Of a stretch of 64,000 bases of DNA, positions 48,775 through 57,657 are shown piece by piece. Position numbers and translations under genes: made by a program. The notes under the pieces are model-generated. The model was not told the origin of the DNA. It ran no database searches and saw nothing but the letters and a program-made list of their open reading frames with translations. Source of the stretch: Pseudonocardia broussonetiae (GTDB lineage Bacteria; Actinomycetota; Actinomycetes; Mycobacteriales; Pseudonocardiaceae); contig NZ_CP053564.1 in assembly GCF_013155125.1 (NCBI RefSeq), forward strand, positions 2,363,501 to 2,427,500, written 5' to 3'. The first letter of the stretch is position 1. Every line of letters begins with the position of its first letter.

Positions 48775-49881
48775 ATGCGGACGCAGGCGGCGGTGTTGTG
48801 GGAGCAGGGCGGCAAGTGGGAGGTCGAGGAGGTCGAGCTCGATCCCCCGAACGCCGGCGAGGTGCTGGTGGAGCTCGCCGCGAGCGGCCTGTGTCACTCC
48901 GACGAGCACCTCGTCACCGGTGACCTGCCGGTCGGGTTCCCCATGGTCGGCGGGCACGAGGGGGCCGGGCGGGTCGTCGAGGTCGGCCCCGGCGTCACCG
49001 ACGTGGCCGTCGGCGACCCGGTCGTCATGACGTTCCTGCCCAGCTGCGGCCGCTGCTCCTACTGCGTGCGCGGCTACACCTCGCTCTGCGACGACGGCGC
49101 CGGCGCCACGCTGGGCCCGCAGCTCGACGGCACCTACCGCTTCCACGCGCGCGGCGAGGACGTCGGCCAGATGTGCCTGCTCGGCACGTTCGCGCAGCAC
49201 ACCGTCGTGCCGGTGAAGTCGGTCGTGAAGATCGACGAGGGCTTCCCGCTGCACCTGGCCGCGCTCGTCGGCTGCGGCGTCACCACCGGCTTCGGCTCCG
49301 CCGTGCGCACCGCCGACCTGCGGGCCGGCGACACCGCGGTCGTCATCGGCGTCGGCGGGATCGGGGCCAACGCGGTGCAGGGCGCGAAGGTCGCGGGCTG
49401 CCGCTACGTCGTGGCCGTCGACCCGGTGGCCTTCAAGCGCGAGAAGGCCCTGGAGCTGGGCGCCACGCACGTCGCCGCGAGCATGGACGAGGCCTGGAAC
49501 ACCGTCTCCACGCTCACCCGCGGGCAGCTCGCCGACGCCGCCATCCTGACGACGGGCGTCGCCGAGGGCTCCTACCTGCAGCCCGCGCTCCAGCTCGTCG
49601 GCAAGAAGGGCCGGGTCGTCGTGACGGCGCTGGGCCACCCCGACGAGGAGACCGCGTCGCTGTCGCTGCTCGACCTCACGCTCTACGAGAAGCAGATCCG
49701 CGGTGCGCTGTTCGGCAGCTCCAACGGCCAGCACGACGTGCCCCGCCTGCTGGAGATGTACAACCTCGGCCAGCTCAAGCTCGACGAGCTGATCACCCGC
49801 GAGTACTCCCTCGAGGAGATCAACCAGGGCTACGACGACATGCGCGAGGGCCGCAACATCCGCGGCCTGATCCGGTTCTGA
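48775..49881 (+). CDS. NDMA-dependent zinc alcohol dehydrogenase
   Basis: This 368-residue MDR enzyme has catalytic zinc ligands in SGLCHSDEH and GGHEGAG, a structural zinc site CGRCSYCVRGYTSLC (four Cys, about residues 91-105), and Rossmann motif VIGVGGIGANAVQ near residue 188. The sequence fits the actinobacterial NDMA-dependent family (TIGR03989-like), in which NADH stays bound and mycofactocin is the likely electron acceptor. It oxidises primary alcohols. ATG 48775 is the first start in frame. It is followed by the R2lox gene after 26 bases. Confidence 0.88.
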   Translation: MRTQAAVLWEQGGKWEVEEVELDPPNAGEVLVELAASGLCHSDEHLVTGDLPVGFPMVGGHEGAGRVVEVGPGVTDVAVGDPVVMTFLPSCGRCSYCVRGYTSLCDDGAGATLGPQLDGTYRFHARGEDVGQMCLLGTFAQHTVVPVKSVVKIDEGFPLHLAALVGCGVTTGFGSAVRTADLRAGDTAVVIGVGGIGANAVQGAKVAGCRYVVAVDPVAFKREKALELGATHVAASMDEAWNTVSTLTRGQLADAAILTTGVAEGSYLQPALQLVGKKGRVVVTALGHPDEETASLSLLDLTLYEKQIRGALFGSSNGQHDVPRLLEMYNLGQLKLDELITREYSLEEINQGYDDMREGRNIRGLIRF

Positions 49882-49907
49882 CGAGCACGAGCACACGGAG
49901 GTCTGCG

Positions 49908-50873
49908 ATGACGCGATCGATCGAGCACGGCAAGCGCACCGGTTTCGCCACCCTCGGGACGGGTGGGCTCAACTTCGACTCGTTCCCGATGCGGCTGTTC
50001 TCCAAGGGCAACGCCAAGCACTGGAACCCCGCCGACATCGACTTCACCCAGGACGCCCGCGACGTCGCCGCGATGACCGACGCCGAGCGCGACATGACCG
50101 TCAGCCTGGCCGCGCAGTTCATGGCGGGCGAGGAGTCCGTGACGCAGGACCTGCAGCCCTTCGTCGCCGCGATGGCCGCCGAGGGCCGCCTGGCCGACGA
50201 GATGTACCTGACGCAGTTCGTGTTCGAGGAGGCCAAGCACACCGAGGGCTTCCGCCGCTGGTTCGACGCCGTCGGCATGACCGGCGACCTGCACGGCCAC
50301 ATCGAGGACAACGAGCACTACATGCAGATCTTCACCGACGAGCTGCCGAACAGCCTGTACGCGCTCGCGCTCGACCCCTCGCCGCGCAACCAGGTCCGCG
50401 CCTCGGTGACCTACAACCACATCGTCGAGGGCACGCTCGCGCTCACCGGCTACTTCGCCTGGTCGAAGGTCTGCCAGAGCCGCGGCATCATGCCCGGGAT
50501 GCAGCAGCTGATCAAGCACATCGGCGACGACGAGCGCCGCCACATGGCCTGGGGCACGTTCACCTGCCGCCGCCACGTGGCCGCCGACGACTCGCTGTGG
50601 GACGCCGTCGACGAGCGCATGCAGGAGCTGCTCGTACCGGCGATGGGCGTCGTCACCGGCACGTTCGAGCGGTACGAGGAGGGCGAGCCCACGCCGTTCG
50701 ACGTCGACATGAACGAGATGGCCGAGTACGCGATGGACAAGATCGGCCGCCGCCTCGGCGCCATCGAGTCCGCGCGCGGCGCCGACCTGCGGGTCATCGA
50801 CGTGGACGCCGCCCCCGAGGCGCTCGAGGAGCGGTTCCACGCCGAGGACCAGGCCGAGCTGGCCGCCGTCTGA
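49908..50873 (+). CDS. R2-like ligand-binding oxidase (R2lox)
   Basis: 321 residues, ferritin-like. Metal ligands match R2lox: E75, E108, H111, E174, E209 and H212 (motifs GEESVT, FEEAKH, YNHIVEG, DDERRHMAWG). V78 and Y169 occupy the positions that form the Val-Tyr ether cross-link in R2lox, which carries a Mn/Fe cofactor and binds a long-chain fatty acid. The radical-transfer features of true ribonucleotide reductase R2 are absent. CGGAGG precedes the ATG. The operon partner is the alcohol dehydrogenase; its physiological substrate is unknown in any species. Confidence 0.88.
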   Translation: MTRSIEHGKRTGFATLGTGGLNFDSFPMRLFSKGNAKHWNPADIDFTQDARDVAAMTDAERDMTVSLAAQFMAGEESVTQDLQPFVAAMAAEGRLADEMYLTQFVFEEAKHTEGFRRWFDAVGMTGDLHGHIEDNEHYMQIFTDELPNSLYALALDPSPRNQVRASVTYNHIVEGTLALTGYFAWSKVCQSRGIMPGMQQLIKHIGDDERRHMAWGTFTCRRHVAADDSLWDAVDERMQELLVPAMGVVTGTFERYEEGEPTPFDVDMNEMAEYAMDKIGRRLGAIESARGADLRVIDVDAAPEALEERFHAEDQAELAAV

Positions 50874-50907
50874 CCGATCGGAGCCGGAGGGGTCGGAGCC
50901 GGAGCGG

Positions 50908-52176
50908 TCAGAGCCGGGCGGGCAGCCTCTTGATGCCGTTGATGAAGTTGCCCGCCAGGTGCACCGGCTCGCCGACGGTCAGCGTCGGGAGCCGGTGCAG
51001 CAGCTCGTCGAAGATCGCCCGCAGCTGCATCCGCGCGAGGTGGCTGCCCAGGCAGAAGTGCGGGCCGCCGCCGCCGAACCCGATCTGCGGGTTGGGGCTG
51101 CGGGTGATGTCGAAGCGCTCGGGGTCGGCGAAGACGCCGTCGTCGAAGTTGCCCGAGCGGTAGAACAGCACGACCTTCTCGCCCGCCGCGATCCGCTGCC
51201 CCCGGATCTCGGTGTCGCGCCGCGCGGTGCGCCGGAACGTCAGCACCGGGCTGGCCCAGCGCACGAACTCGTCGACGGCCCGGTCGATGCGGCCGTCGAA
51301 GTCCTCCAGCAGCAGCGCCTTCTGCTCGGGGTTGCGGTGCAGCGCGAGCACGCCGTGGGTCGTCGTCTGGCGGGTGGTGTCGTTGCCCGCGACGCAGAGC
51401 AGCACGAAGAACGCGGCGATCTCCTCGTCGGTGAGCACGGCGCCCTCGACCTCGGCCTGCACGAGCGCGGTCATCACGTCGTCGGCCGGCTCCGCGCGCC
51501 GGCGCTCGACCAGGTCGAACGCGGCGCCGTGCAGCGTCATCAGCGCGTCGAGGAGCACGCCCATCGCGTCGCCCTCGCCGATGTACTCGGGGTCGTTCCA
51601 GCCCACCATCGCGTTGGCCGCGCGGGCCACCCGCTCGCGGTCGGGCTCGGCGATCCCGATCATCTCCGAGACCGTCCACATGGGCAGCCGCGCCGACACG
51701 GCCTCGACGACGTCGAACGACTCCAGCCCCGCGACGTCGTCGACGATCCGGCGGGCCTGCTCGCGGATCTGGTCGCCGATGCGCGCCACCCGCCGCGGCG
51801 TGAACACCGAGCTGATCACCTTGCGCTGCTTCGCGTGCCGGGGCGCGTCCATCGCGAGGATCGAGTGCGCCGCCTCCAGGACGTCCTCGGGGACGTCCTC
51901 CAGCATCACGCCGCCGTACTCCTGGCCGGAACCCCAGGTCTCGGCGTCACGGCTGACCGCCACGATGTCGGCGTGGGTGACCAGCGCCCAGAAGCCCGGG
52001 TCCTCGTCGTTCGGGAGCAGGTCGGTCTCGGCGGGCCGGTGCCAGGACAGCGGGCGCTCGCGCCGCAGCTCGGCGAACACGAGGTCGCGCTCGGCGGGCG
52101 GCCGGGCCCAGAACGCCTGGCTGGAGATGTCGAGCGGGTCGTGCGGGCGGACGGGGGCCTCGGGGGAGGTGGTCAT
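50908..52176 (-). CDS. Cytochrome P450, CYP125/142-like
   Basis: This 422-residue P450 has I-helix LCVAGNDTTRQTTTHGV, K-helix DEFVRWASP (ExxR) and haem loop IGFGGGGPHFCLGSHLARMQ. The C-terminus LAGNFINGIKRLPARL is typical of the sterol side-chain P450 clade. It starts one base after the stop of the SCP2 gene, so they form a two-gene operon. A carrier protein delivering a sterol-like substrate to the P450 is plausible. Confidence 0.9.
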   Translation of the reverse strand: MTTSPEAPVRPHDPLDISSQAFWARPPAERDLVFAELRRERPLSWHRPAETDLLPNDEDPGFWALVTHADIVAVSRDAETWGSGQEYGGVMLEDVPEDVLEAAHSILAMDAPRHAKQRKVISSVFTPRRVARIGDQIREQARRIVDDVAGLESFDVVEAVSARLPMWTVSEMIGIAEPDRERVARAANAMVGWNDPEYIGEGDAMGVLLDALMTLHGAAFDLVERRRAEPADDVMTALVQAEVEGAVLTDEEIAAFFVLLCVAGNDTTRQTTTHGVLALHRNPEQKALLLEDFDGRIDRAVDEFVRWASPVLTFRRTARRDTEIRGQRIAAGEKVVLFYRSGNFDDGVFADPERFDITRSPNPQIGFGGGGPHFCLGSHLARMQLRAIFDELLHRLPTLTVGEPVHLAGNFINGIKRLPARL

Positions 52177-52177
52177 C

Positions 52178-52591
52178 TCAGGCCACCACCAGGTCGTCGC
52201 GGCCGTCGGCGCGCAGGCGCTCGACGTAGACGGGGAACAGGCGCTTGGACAGCGGCGCGAGCTGCAGCAGCTTGGTGACCGTGCCCTCGACCTTGACCTT
52301 GCCCCGGGCCATCGCGAACGTCAGGTTGACCTTGCCCTGCCAGTAGGCGTTGGCGGTCTCGGTGCTCATCGCCATCGTCGCGTGGGCCGCGGGGACGTCG
52401 GGGTCCGAGCCGCGGTGCACGACGCCGCGGGGCAGGTCGATGACGAGCGCGCTGTCGGGCTCGGTGCACTGCATCCGCAGGACCAGTCCGGTGCCGTGGA
52501 GCTTCGGTGCCAGCTCCGGGTCCTCCATCGCGGTCTCGAAGATGCCGCCGATGTAGCGGTGCAGCTCGTCCTCGTTCGCGAAACCGGCCAT
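52178..52591 (-). CDS. SCP2 sterol-binding domain protein
   Basis: 137 residues. SCP2 fold with GLVLRMQCTEPDSALVIDLP and NAYWQGKVNLTFAMARGKVK, then VTKLLQLAPLSKRLFPVYVE. It is a paralog of 45615-46025. It is the first gene of the operon with the P450 and is divergent from the TetR gene across the palindromic site at 52636; GTGGAGGA precedes its ATG. It probably binds a sterol or long acyl ligand. Confidence 0.87.
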   Translation of the reverse strand: MAGFANEDELHRYIGGIFETAMEDPELAPKLHGTGLVLRMQCTEPDSALVIDLPRGVVHRGSDPDVPAAHATMAMSTETANAYWQGKVNLTFAMARGKVKVEGTVTKLLQLAPLSKRLFPVYVERLRADGRDDLVVA

Positions 52592-52635
52592 GGGTCCTCC
52601 ACATAGGGCAACAGCACTGGTGCGATCGGCGGCAA

Positions 52636-52656
52636 CGTAACATGAGTTATGTTACG
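52636..52656. promoter_or_regulatory. TetR-type operator palindrome
   Basis: CGTAACAT-GAGTT-ATGTTACG: perfect 8-bp arms around five bases, 31 bases before the TetR ATG and 45 bases before the SCP2 start. Its AT-richness stands out. The position implies repression of both the regulator and the SCP2-P450 operon. Confidence 0.7.
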
Positions 52657-52686
52657 AGGACCACACCCCGGAGGACTGGAGCGACG

Positions 52687-53226
52687 ATGGCGGTCGGGCC
52701 CGAGCAGTACTTCGCGGAGGCCATGGCGATCCTGGGCCGCGAGGGCGCGGCCGGGCTGAAGCTGCACCCGCTGTGCCGGGCCGTCGGGGTGACGAGCGGG
52801 TCGTTCTACCACCACTTCGGCGGCTGGTCGGGGTTCGTCGGGGCGCTGCTGGCGCACTGGGAGGCCGACCAGACCGCGCGGCTGGTCGCCCTCGCGGCGC
52901 AGACGCCCGACGCGAGCGCGCGCGTCACGGTGCTCAAGGAGCTCGCCGTGACGGTCCCGCACGCCGCGGAGGCCGCGATCCGGGTCTGGGCGGCGCTCGA
53001 CCCCGACGTCGGGCGCGCCCAGCGCCGCGTCGACGACGAGCGCCGTGCCGCGGTGCGGTGGGTCGTGGCCGGGATCGTCGACGACCCGGTCGTCGTCGAG
53101 CGCCTCGCGGTGCTCGGCCTGTCCGTGCTCGTCGGGTTCCAGCAGACGTGCGCGCCACCCGTCCCGGAGGTCCTCGCGGGCCTCCTCGACGACGTCGAGT
53201 CGGTCGTGCGCGCGCACGCTCGGTAG
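52687..53226 (+). CDS. TetR-family regulator
   Basis: 179 residues. N-terminal helix-turn-helix AVGVTSGSFYHHFGGWSGFV (about 36-55) in the TetR consensus, with an all-helical ligand domain. AVRWVVAGIVDD and LSVLVGFQQTC are hydrophobic pocket-like helices. Divergent from SCP2-P450 and upstream of the mce operon on the same strand (229-base gap), so it may control lipid uptake and oxidation together. The ligand is unknown. Confidence 0.88.
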   Translation: MAVGPEQYFAEAMAILGREGAAGLKLHPLCRAVGVTSGSFYHHFGGWSGFVGALLAHWEADQTARLVALAAQTPDASARVTVLKELAVTVPHAAEAAIRVWAALDPDVGRAQRRVDDERRAAVRWVVAGIVDDPVVVERLAVLGLSVLVGFQQTCAPPVPEVLAGLLDDVESVVRAHAR

Positions 53227-53455
53227 AGCACGTCTGCACGGTGAGTGGCGACGCACGGCGAGCCGCTGAGCTGCGGGTACCGCCGGTTACACCTGCTGGG
53301 TGAGATGCCGCGTGCGAACGGACCAACTTGTCGCTTTCCCAGCAACTGGTCAGTAACCCACCTCACGATCCGTCGTTGGGGTGTTGTGGGCAGTCGGCCG
53401 CCCGCTCCCCGCTCGGCGGCCGTGATCAGCCCGGAACCACTGAGGAGGCGGCGCC
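53227..53455 (+). promoter_or_regulatory. Upstream region of the mce operon
   Basis: Gene-free 229 bases. GGTTAC (53285) and GTAACC (53353) are inverted copies about 70 bases apart, and TTGTCG (53329-53334) may be a -35. GAGGAGG (53442-53448) is the ribosome site for mkl. No copy of the TetR palindrome at 52636 was found here. Confidence 0.35.
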
Positions 53456-54622
53456 GTGGCCGGTGTCGAGGTGAAGGTCGAGGGGCTCTCGAAGTCGTTC
53501 GGCCGCGCGAACATCTGGTCGGACGTCACGCTGACGCTGCCGCCCGGCGAGGTGTCGGTGCTCCTGGGTCCGTCGGGCACGGGCAAGTCGGTGTTCCTCA
53601 AGACCCTGATCGGGCTGCTGAAGCCGGAGAAGGGCTCGATCGTCATCAACGGCGTCGACCTCGTGCGCTGCTCGGAGTCGAAGCTCTACGAGATCCGCAA
53701 GCTGTTCGGGGTGCTGTTCCAGGACGGCGCGCTGTTCGGGTCGATGAACCTGTTCGACAACATCGCCTTCCCGCTGCGCGAGCACACGAAGAAGTCCGAG
53801 GCGCAGATCAAGGACATCGTCGCGGAGAAGATGGACCTGGTCGGGCTCACGGGCGACGAGCGGAAGCTGCCGGGCGAGATCTCCGGCGGCATGCGCAAGC
53901 GCGCCGGGCTGGCCCGCGCGCTGGTGCTCGACCCCGAGATCATCCTGTTCGACGAGCCGGACTCCGGCCTCGACCCCGTGCGCACCGCCTACCTCAACCA
54001 GCTGATCATCGACCTCAACGCGCAGACCGACGCCACGTTCCTCATCGTCACCCACGACATCAACACCGCGCAGACCGTCCCGGACAACATCGGGATGCTC
54101 TACCGCAAGCACCTGTCGATGTTCGGACCGCGCGAGGTGCTGCTGACCAGCGAGGAGCCGGTCGTCAGCCAGTTCCTCAACGGGCGCCGCCAGGGCCCGA
54201 TCGGGATGTCGGAGGAGAAGGACACCGCGCAGGCGCAGCGCGAGATGGCCGAGGCGGGCGAGCTCGCCGGGCTTCCGGAGATGAAGCCGCAGCTCGAGGT
54301 CAGCCCGGGCATGCCCGAGCGCAAGGCCGTCGGCCGGCGCCGCGAGCGGGTCATGCAGATGCTGCACACGCTGCCCGCGGCCGCGCAGGAGGAGATCCGT
54401 CGCAGCTACGCGAACGAGCCGGTGCCGGTCATGGCCGGCGGCGCGCTCCCGGTGCGCAAGCAGGGTCTGCTCGGCGGTCCGGCCGGTCCCGCGGGCCCCG
54501 ACGACACCGACGTCATCCGCCCCGGCGACGGGCCGCCCGCCTGGTTCGGCGGCCCCGGCAACGGCCCCGGCCCGCAGTCGCCTCCGCCGGGCCCCGGCCG
54601 GCACCGCGGGATGCGGCCGTGA
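53456..54622 (+). CDS. mkl: Mce system ABC ATPase Mkl (MceG)
   Basis: This 388-residue ATPase has Walker A GPSGTGKSVFLKTL near residue 41, signature LPGEISGGMRKRAGLARAL, Walker B ILFDEPDSGLDP and H-loop VTHDI. MlaF-type. After the ATPase core (about 250 residues) comes a Mkl-type extension and a Pro/Gly-rich tail (about 335-388). It energises YrbE-Mce lipid import. In mycobacteria the single mceG gene is unlinked from mce operons; here it leads the operon. GTGA overlap with yrbE. Confidence 0.93.
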   Translation: MAGVEVKVEGLSKSFGRANIWSDVTLTLPPGEVSVLLGPSGTGKSVFLKTLIGLLKPEKGSIVINGVDLVRCSESKLYEIRKLFGVLFQDGALFGSMNLFDNIAFPLREHTKKSEAQIKDIVAEKMDLVGLTGDERKLPGEISGGMRKRAGLARALVLDPEIILFDEPDSGLDPVRTAYLNQLIIDLNAQTDATFLIVTHDINTAQTVPDNIGMLYRKHLSMFGPREVLLTSEEPVVSQFLNGRRQGPIGMSEEKDTAQAQREMAEAGELAGLPEMKPQLEVSPGMPERKAVGRRRERVMQMLHTLPAAAQEEIRRSYANEPVPVMAGGALPVRKQGLLGGPAGPAGPDDTDVIRPGDGPPAWFGGPGNGPGPQSPPPGPGRHRGMRP

Positions 54623-55392
54623 CCGCTCCGCTCACCCGGGCGCTGACCCCCGTCGGACGCCTGTTCTCCCTCGCCGCCGACGTGGTCGTCAGCGCCTTCA
54701 AGCCGCCGTTCCAGCTGCGCGAGTACATCGAGCAGACCTGGTTCGTCACGAAGGTCTCGGCGCTGCCCACGGCGCTGTTCACGATCCCGTTCGGGGCCAC
54801 GATCGCCCTGCTGCTCGGGGAGCTGACCCGCCAGTTCGGCGCGCAGAGCCAGACCGGCGCCGGCAGCGTGCTGGCGATCGTGCAGCAGGCCGCGCCGATC
54901 GTCACCGCGCTGCTGATCTCCGGCGCGGGCGGGAGCGCGGTGTGCGCCGACCTCGGCGCCCGCACCATCCGCGAGGAGATCGCCGCGATGGAGGTGCTGG
55001 GCATCTCCCCGATCCAGCGGCTCGTCGTGCCGCGGGTGCTGGCGATGGCCACCACCGCGCTGGTCCTCAACGGCCTGGCCACCGTCGTCGGCGTCGCCGG
55101 CGGCTACTTCTTCAACGTGATCGTGCAGGGCGGCACGCCCGGCGCCTACATCGCGGCGTTCTCCTCGATCGCGCAGGTCAGCGACATCCTGGTGAGCGAG
55201 CTCAAGGCGGTGCTGTTCGGCTTCACGGCGGGGATCGTCGCGGCGTACCGCGGGCTCAACCCGCCCCCCGGCCCGAAGGGCGTCGGCGACGCGGTGAACC
55301 AGTCCGTCGTCATCTCCTTCGTCCTCGTGTTCTTCCTCAACCTGGTGCTGACGACGCTGTACCTGGACCTCGTCCCGCCGAAGGGGTCCTGA
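54619..55392 (+). CDS. yrbEA: Mce permease YrbEA (MlaE family)
   Basis: This 257-residue MlaE permease has an N-terminal amphipathic segment, FGATIALLLGELTRQFGAQS, five to six helices, and the conserved cytoplasmic coupling motif CADLGARTIREEIAAMEVLG with ISPIQRLVVPRVLA after it. It forms the heterodimeric inner-membrane channel with the next gene. GTG start in a four-base overlap with mkl. Confidence 0.93.
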   Translation: MTAPLTRALTPVGRLFSLAADVVVSAFKPPFQLREYIEQTWFVTKVSALPTALFTIPFGATIALLLGELTRQFGAQSQTGAGSVLAIVQQAAPIVTALLISGAGGSAVCADLGARTIREEIAAMEVLGISPIQRLVVPRVLAMATTALVLNGLATVVGVAGGYFFNVIVQGGTPGAYIAAFSSIAQVSDILVSELKAVLFGFTAGIVAAYRGLNPPPGPKGVGDAVNQSVVISFVLVFFLNLVLTTLYLDLVPPKGS

Positions 55393-55393
55393 G

Positions 55394-56233
55394 ATGGCGG
55401 CGATCGGCTCCCGGGCCCGCGGCCTCGTCCGCGGCCCGCTCGACCAGCTCGACGAGCTCGGCGACCAGCTCTCGCTCTACGGGCGGGCGGTCGGGTGGGT
55501 CCCGCGCACGCTGCGGCGCTACCGCCCGGAGATCGCGCGGCTGCTCGCCGAGGTCAGCTTCGGCTCCGGCGCGCTCATCGTCATCCTCGGCACGGCCGGC
55601 GTCATGCTGTCGCTGTCGCTGTTCGTCGGCTCGCTGGTCGGCCTGCAGGGCTTCCGCGCGCTCGACTCGCTCGGTGTCGAGGCCCTCACCGGCTTCATCA
55701 CCGCCTACTTCAACACCCGCGACATCGCGCCGCTGGTGGCCGCCGCGGCCCTGACCGCCACGCTCGGCGCGGGCTTCACCGCGCAGCTGGGCGCCATGCG
55801 GATCTCCGAGGAGGTCGACGCGCTGGAGGTCATGGCGGTGCCCAGCGTGCCGTTCCTGGTCACCACCCGCGTGATCGCCGGGACGATCGCGATCATCCCG
55901 ATCTACACGGTCGGCCTGCTGGCGAGCTTCATCTCCTCGCGGCTCAACGTCACGCTCATCAACGGCCTGCCCGGCGGCACGTACGACCACTACTTCGACC
56001 TGTTCCTGCCGGTCAGCGACGTCCTCTACTCCTACCTCAAGGTCATCGTCTTCGCGGTGGTGATCATCCTGATCCACTGCCACTACGGCTACTACGCCAA
56101 GGGCGGGCCTGCGGGCGTGGGCATCGCGGTGGGTCGCTCGGTCCGCCTGTCGATCGTCAGCACGGCGATCCTCGACTTCTTCCTCACCCTCGTGATCTAC
56201 GGGACGGAGACCTCGGTGCGGGTGGCCGGATGA
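55394..56233 (+). CDS. yrbEB: Mce permease YrbEB (MlaE family)
   Basis: This 279-residue second MlaE permease has TLGAGFTAQLGAMRISEEVD then ALEVMAVPSVPFLVTTRVIA, the same coupling-helix region, and a C-terminal helix. One base separates it from yrbEA, and it overlaps mceA by four (ATGA). Two non-identical YrbE subunits are the norm in actinobacteria. Confidence 0.93.
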   Translation: MAAIGSRARGLVRGPLDQLDELGDQLSLYGRAVGWVPRTLRRYRPEIARLLAEVSFGSGALIVILGTAGVMLSLSLFVGSLVGLQGFRALDSLGVEALTGFITAYFNTRDIAPLVAAAALTATLGAGFTAQLGAMRISEEVDALEVMAVPSVPFLVTTRVIAGTIAIIPIYTVGLLASFISSRLNVTLINGLPGGTYDHYFDLFLPVSDVLYSYLKVIVFAVVIILIHCHYGYYAKGGPAGVGIAVGRSVRLSIVSTAILDFFLTLVIYGTETSVRVAG

Positions 56234-57657
56234 TCGCGCGCAGACTCCGGGGCCTCGCCTTCGTCCTGGTCATCGCCACCCTGCTCGGGCTGGCCGTCGC
56301 GAAGTACACGGGCGCGTTCGAGCAGGGCGTCCCGGTCACGCTGCAGGTCGACCGCGCGGGCAACCAGCTCACCGAGCGCTCCGACGTCAAGATGCGCGGC
56401 CTGATCGTGGGCAGCGTCGAGACGATCAGCACCACCGGCGGCGGCGCCGACGTGGAGCTCACGATCCGGCCCGACATGGTCGACCTCATCCCCGCGGGCG
56501 TGTCCGCGCGGCTGCTGCCCAAGACGCTGTTCGGCGAGAAGTACGTGTCGCTGGTGGCGCCGGTGAACGGGGGCGGCGGCACGCCGATCGCGGCCGGGGA
56601 CGTCATCCCGATGGACCGCAGCGAGACCGCGCGCGAGATCGACGCCGCGCTCGACGGGCTGCTGCCGCTGCTGCAGGCGGTGAACCCCGACGACCTCGCG
56701 ACGACCCTCGGCGCGCTGTCGCAGGCGCTGTCCGGGCGCGGCGAGCGCCTCGGCGACACCCTCGTCCGGCTCCAGGAGCTCACCGGCGGCCTCCGCCCGG
56801 GCATCCCGGACCTGCAGGAGGACATCACCCAGTTCGCCGACTTCGCCGACAACCTCGAGTCCGCGGCGCCCGACCTGCTCGACGCGCTGGAGGACTTCTC
56901 GGTCACCAGCCGCACCGCCGTCGAGCAGCGCGACCAGCTGCGCGCCCTGATCGGCGGCGTCACGACGGCGTCGGACGACCTGCGCGGCTTCCTCGACCGC
57001 AACGGGGAGAACATCATCTCGCTGTCGGCGGCCTCGCGGCCGACGCTGGAGTCCCTGGCGCGCTACTCGCCGGAGTTCCCCTGCTTCTTCGAGCAGCTCA
57101 ACGGGCTCGTCCCGCGCCTGGACGAGGTCTTCGGCGCGAGCCGCGGCCGCCCCGGCGTCTACGTGACCGCCGAGATCGTCAACAACAAGGGCAAGTACGT
57201 GCCGGACCAGGACGAGCCGGAGTACCTCGACGACCGCGGCCCGCGCTGCTACCCGATCCTGCCGCTGGGCCCGCAGGAGCCGCCGGACGGCCCGTTCTGC
57301 GACGGCTCGCTGGCCCCGCCCCCGCCCGCCGACTCCCCCCGGGGTGACGTCGACGCGCTCGGCGGCGACACGTTCGGCACCGGCGACGCCTCCTACACCT
57401 GCGAGGACGGCAGCTCCGCCCGCGGGGCGAACTCGTCCTTGGAAGCGCCACTGCTACCGGGGCTGCCGCTGCTCTCGGACCTGCCGATCGAGGCCATCGC
57501 CTACCAGGGCATGGGCCTGCCGAACTCGCCCGGCGAGCAGCGGCTCGTCGCCGAGCTGGTGGCCGCCCAGGACGGCGGCAGCCCCGCCGATGTCCCCGGC
57601 TGGGGCTCCCTGATGGTCGGCCCGCTCTACCGCGGGTCGGAGGTGACGCTGACGTGA
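56230..57657 (+). CDS. mceA: MCE family protein MceA
   Basis: 475 residues: one N-terminal membrane helix (about 7-25), an Mce/MlaD domain (about 33-115: LTERSDVKMRGLIVGSVETI, FGEKYVSLV), a helical Mce-C region (about 150-310), and a Pro/Asp-rich cysteine-containing tail. MceA is a subunit of the hexameric periplasm-spanning tunnel. The C-terminal tail with repeated PLLPGLPLLSDLP is long. Confidence 0.92.
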   Translation: MIARRLRGLAFVLVIATLLGLAVAKYTGAFEQGVPVTLQVDRAGNQLTERSDVKMRGLIVGSVETISTTGGGADVELTIRPDMVDLIPAGVSARLLPKTLFGEKYVSLVAPVNGGGGTPIAAGDVIPMDRSETAREIDAALDGLLPLLQAVNPDDLATTLGALSQALSGRGERLGDTLVRLQELTGGLRPGIPDLQEDITQFADFADNLESAAPDLLDALEDFSVTSRTAVEQRDQLRALIGGVTTASDDLRGFLDRNGENIISLSAASRPTLESLARYSPEFPCFFEQLNGLVPRLDEVFGASRGRPGVYVTAEIVNNKGKYVPDQDEPEYLDDRGPRCYPILPLGPQEPPDGPFCDGSLAPPPPADSPRGDVDALGGDTFGTGDASYTCEDGSSARGANSSLEAPLLPGLPLLSDLPIEAIAYQGMGLPNSPGEQRLVAELVAAQDGGSPADVPGWGSLMVGPLYRGSEVTLT

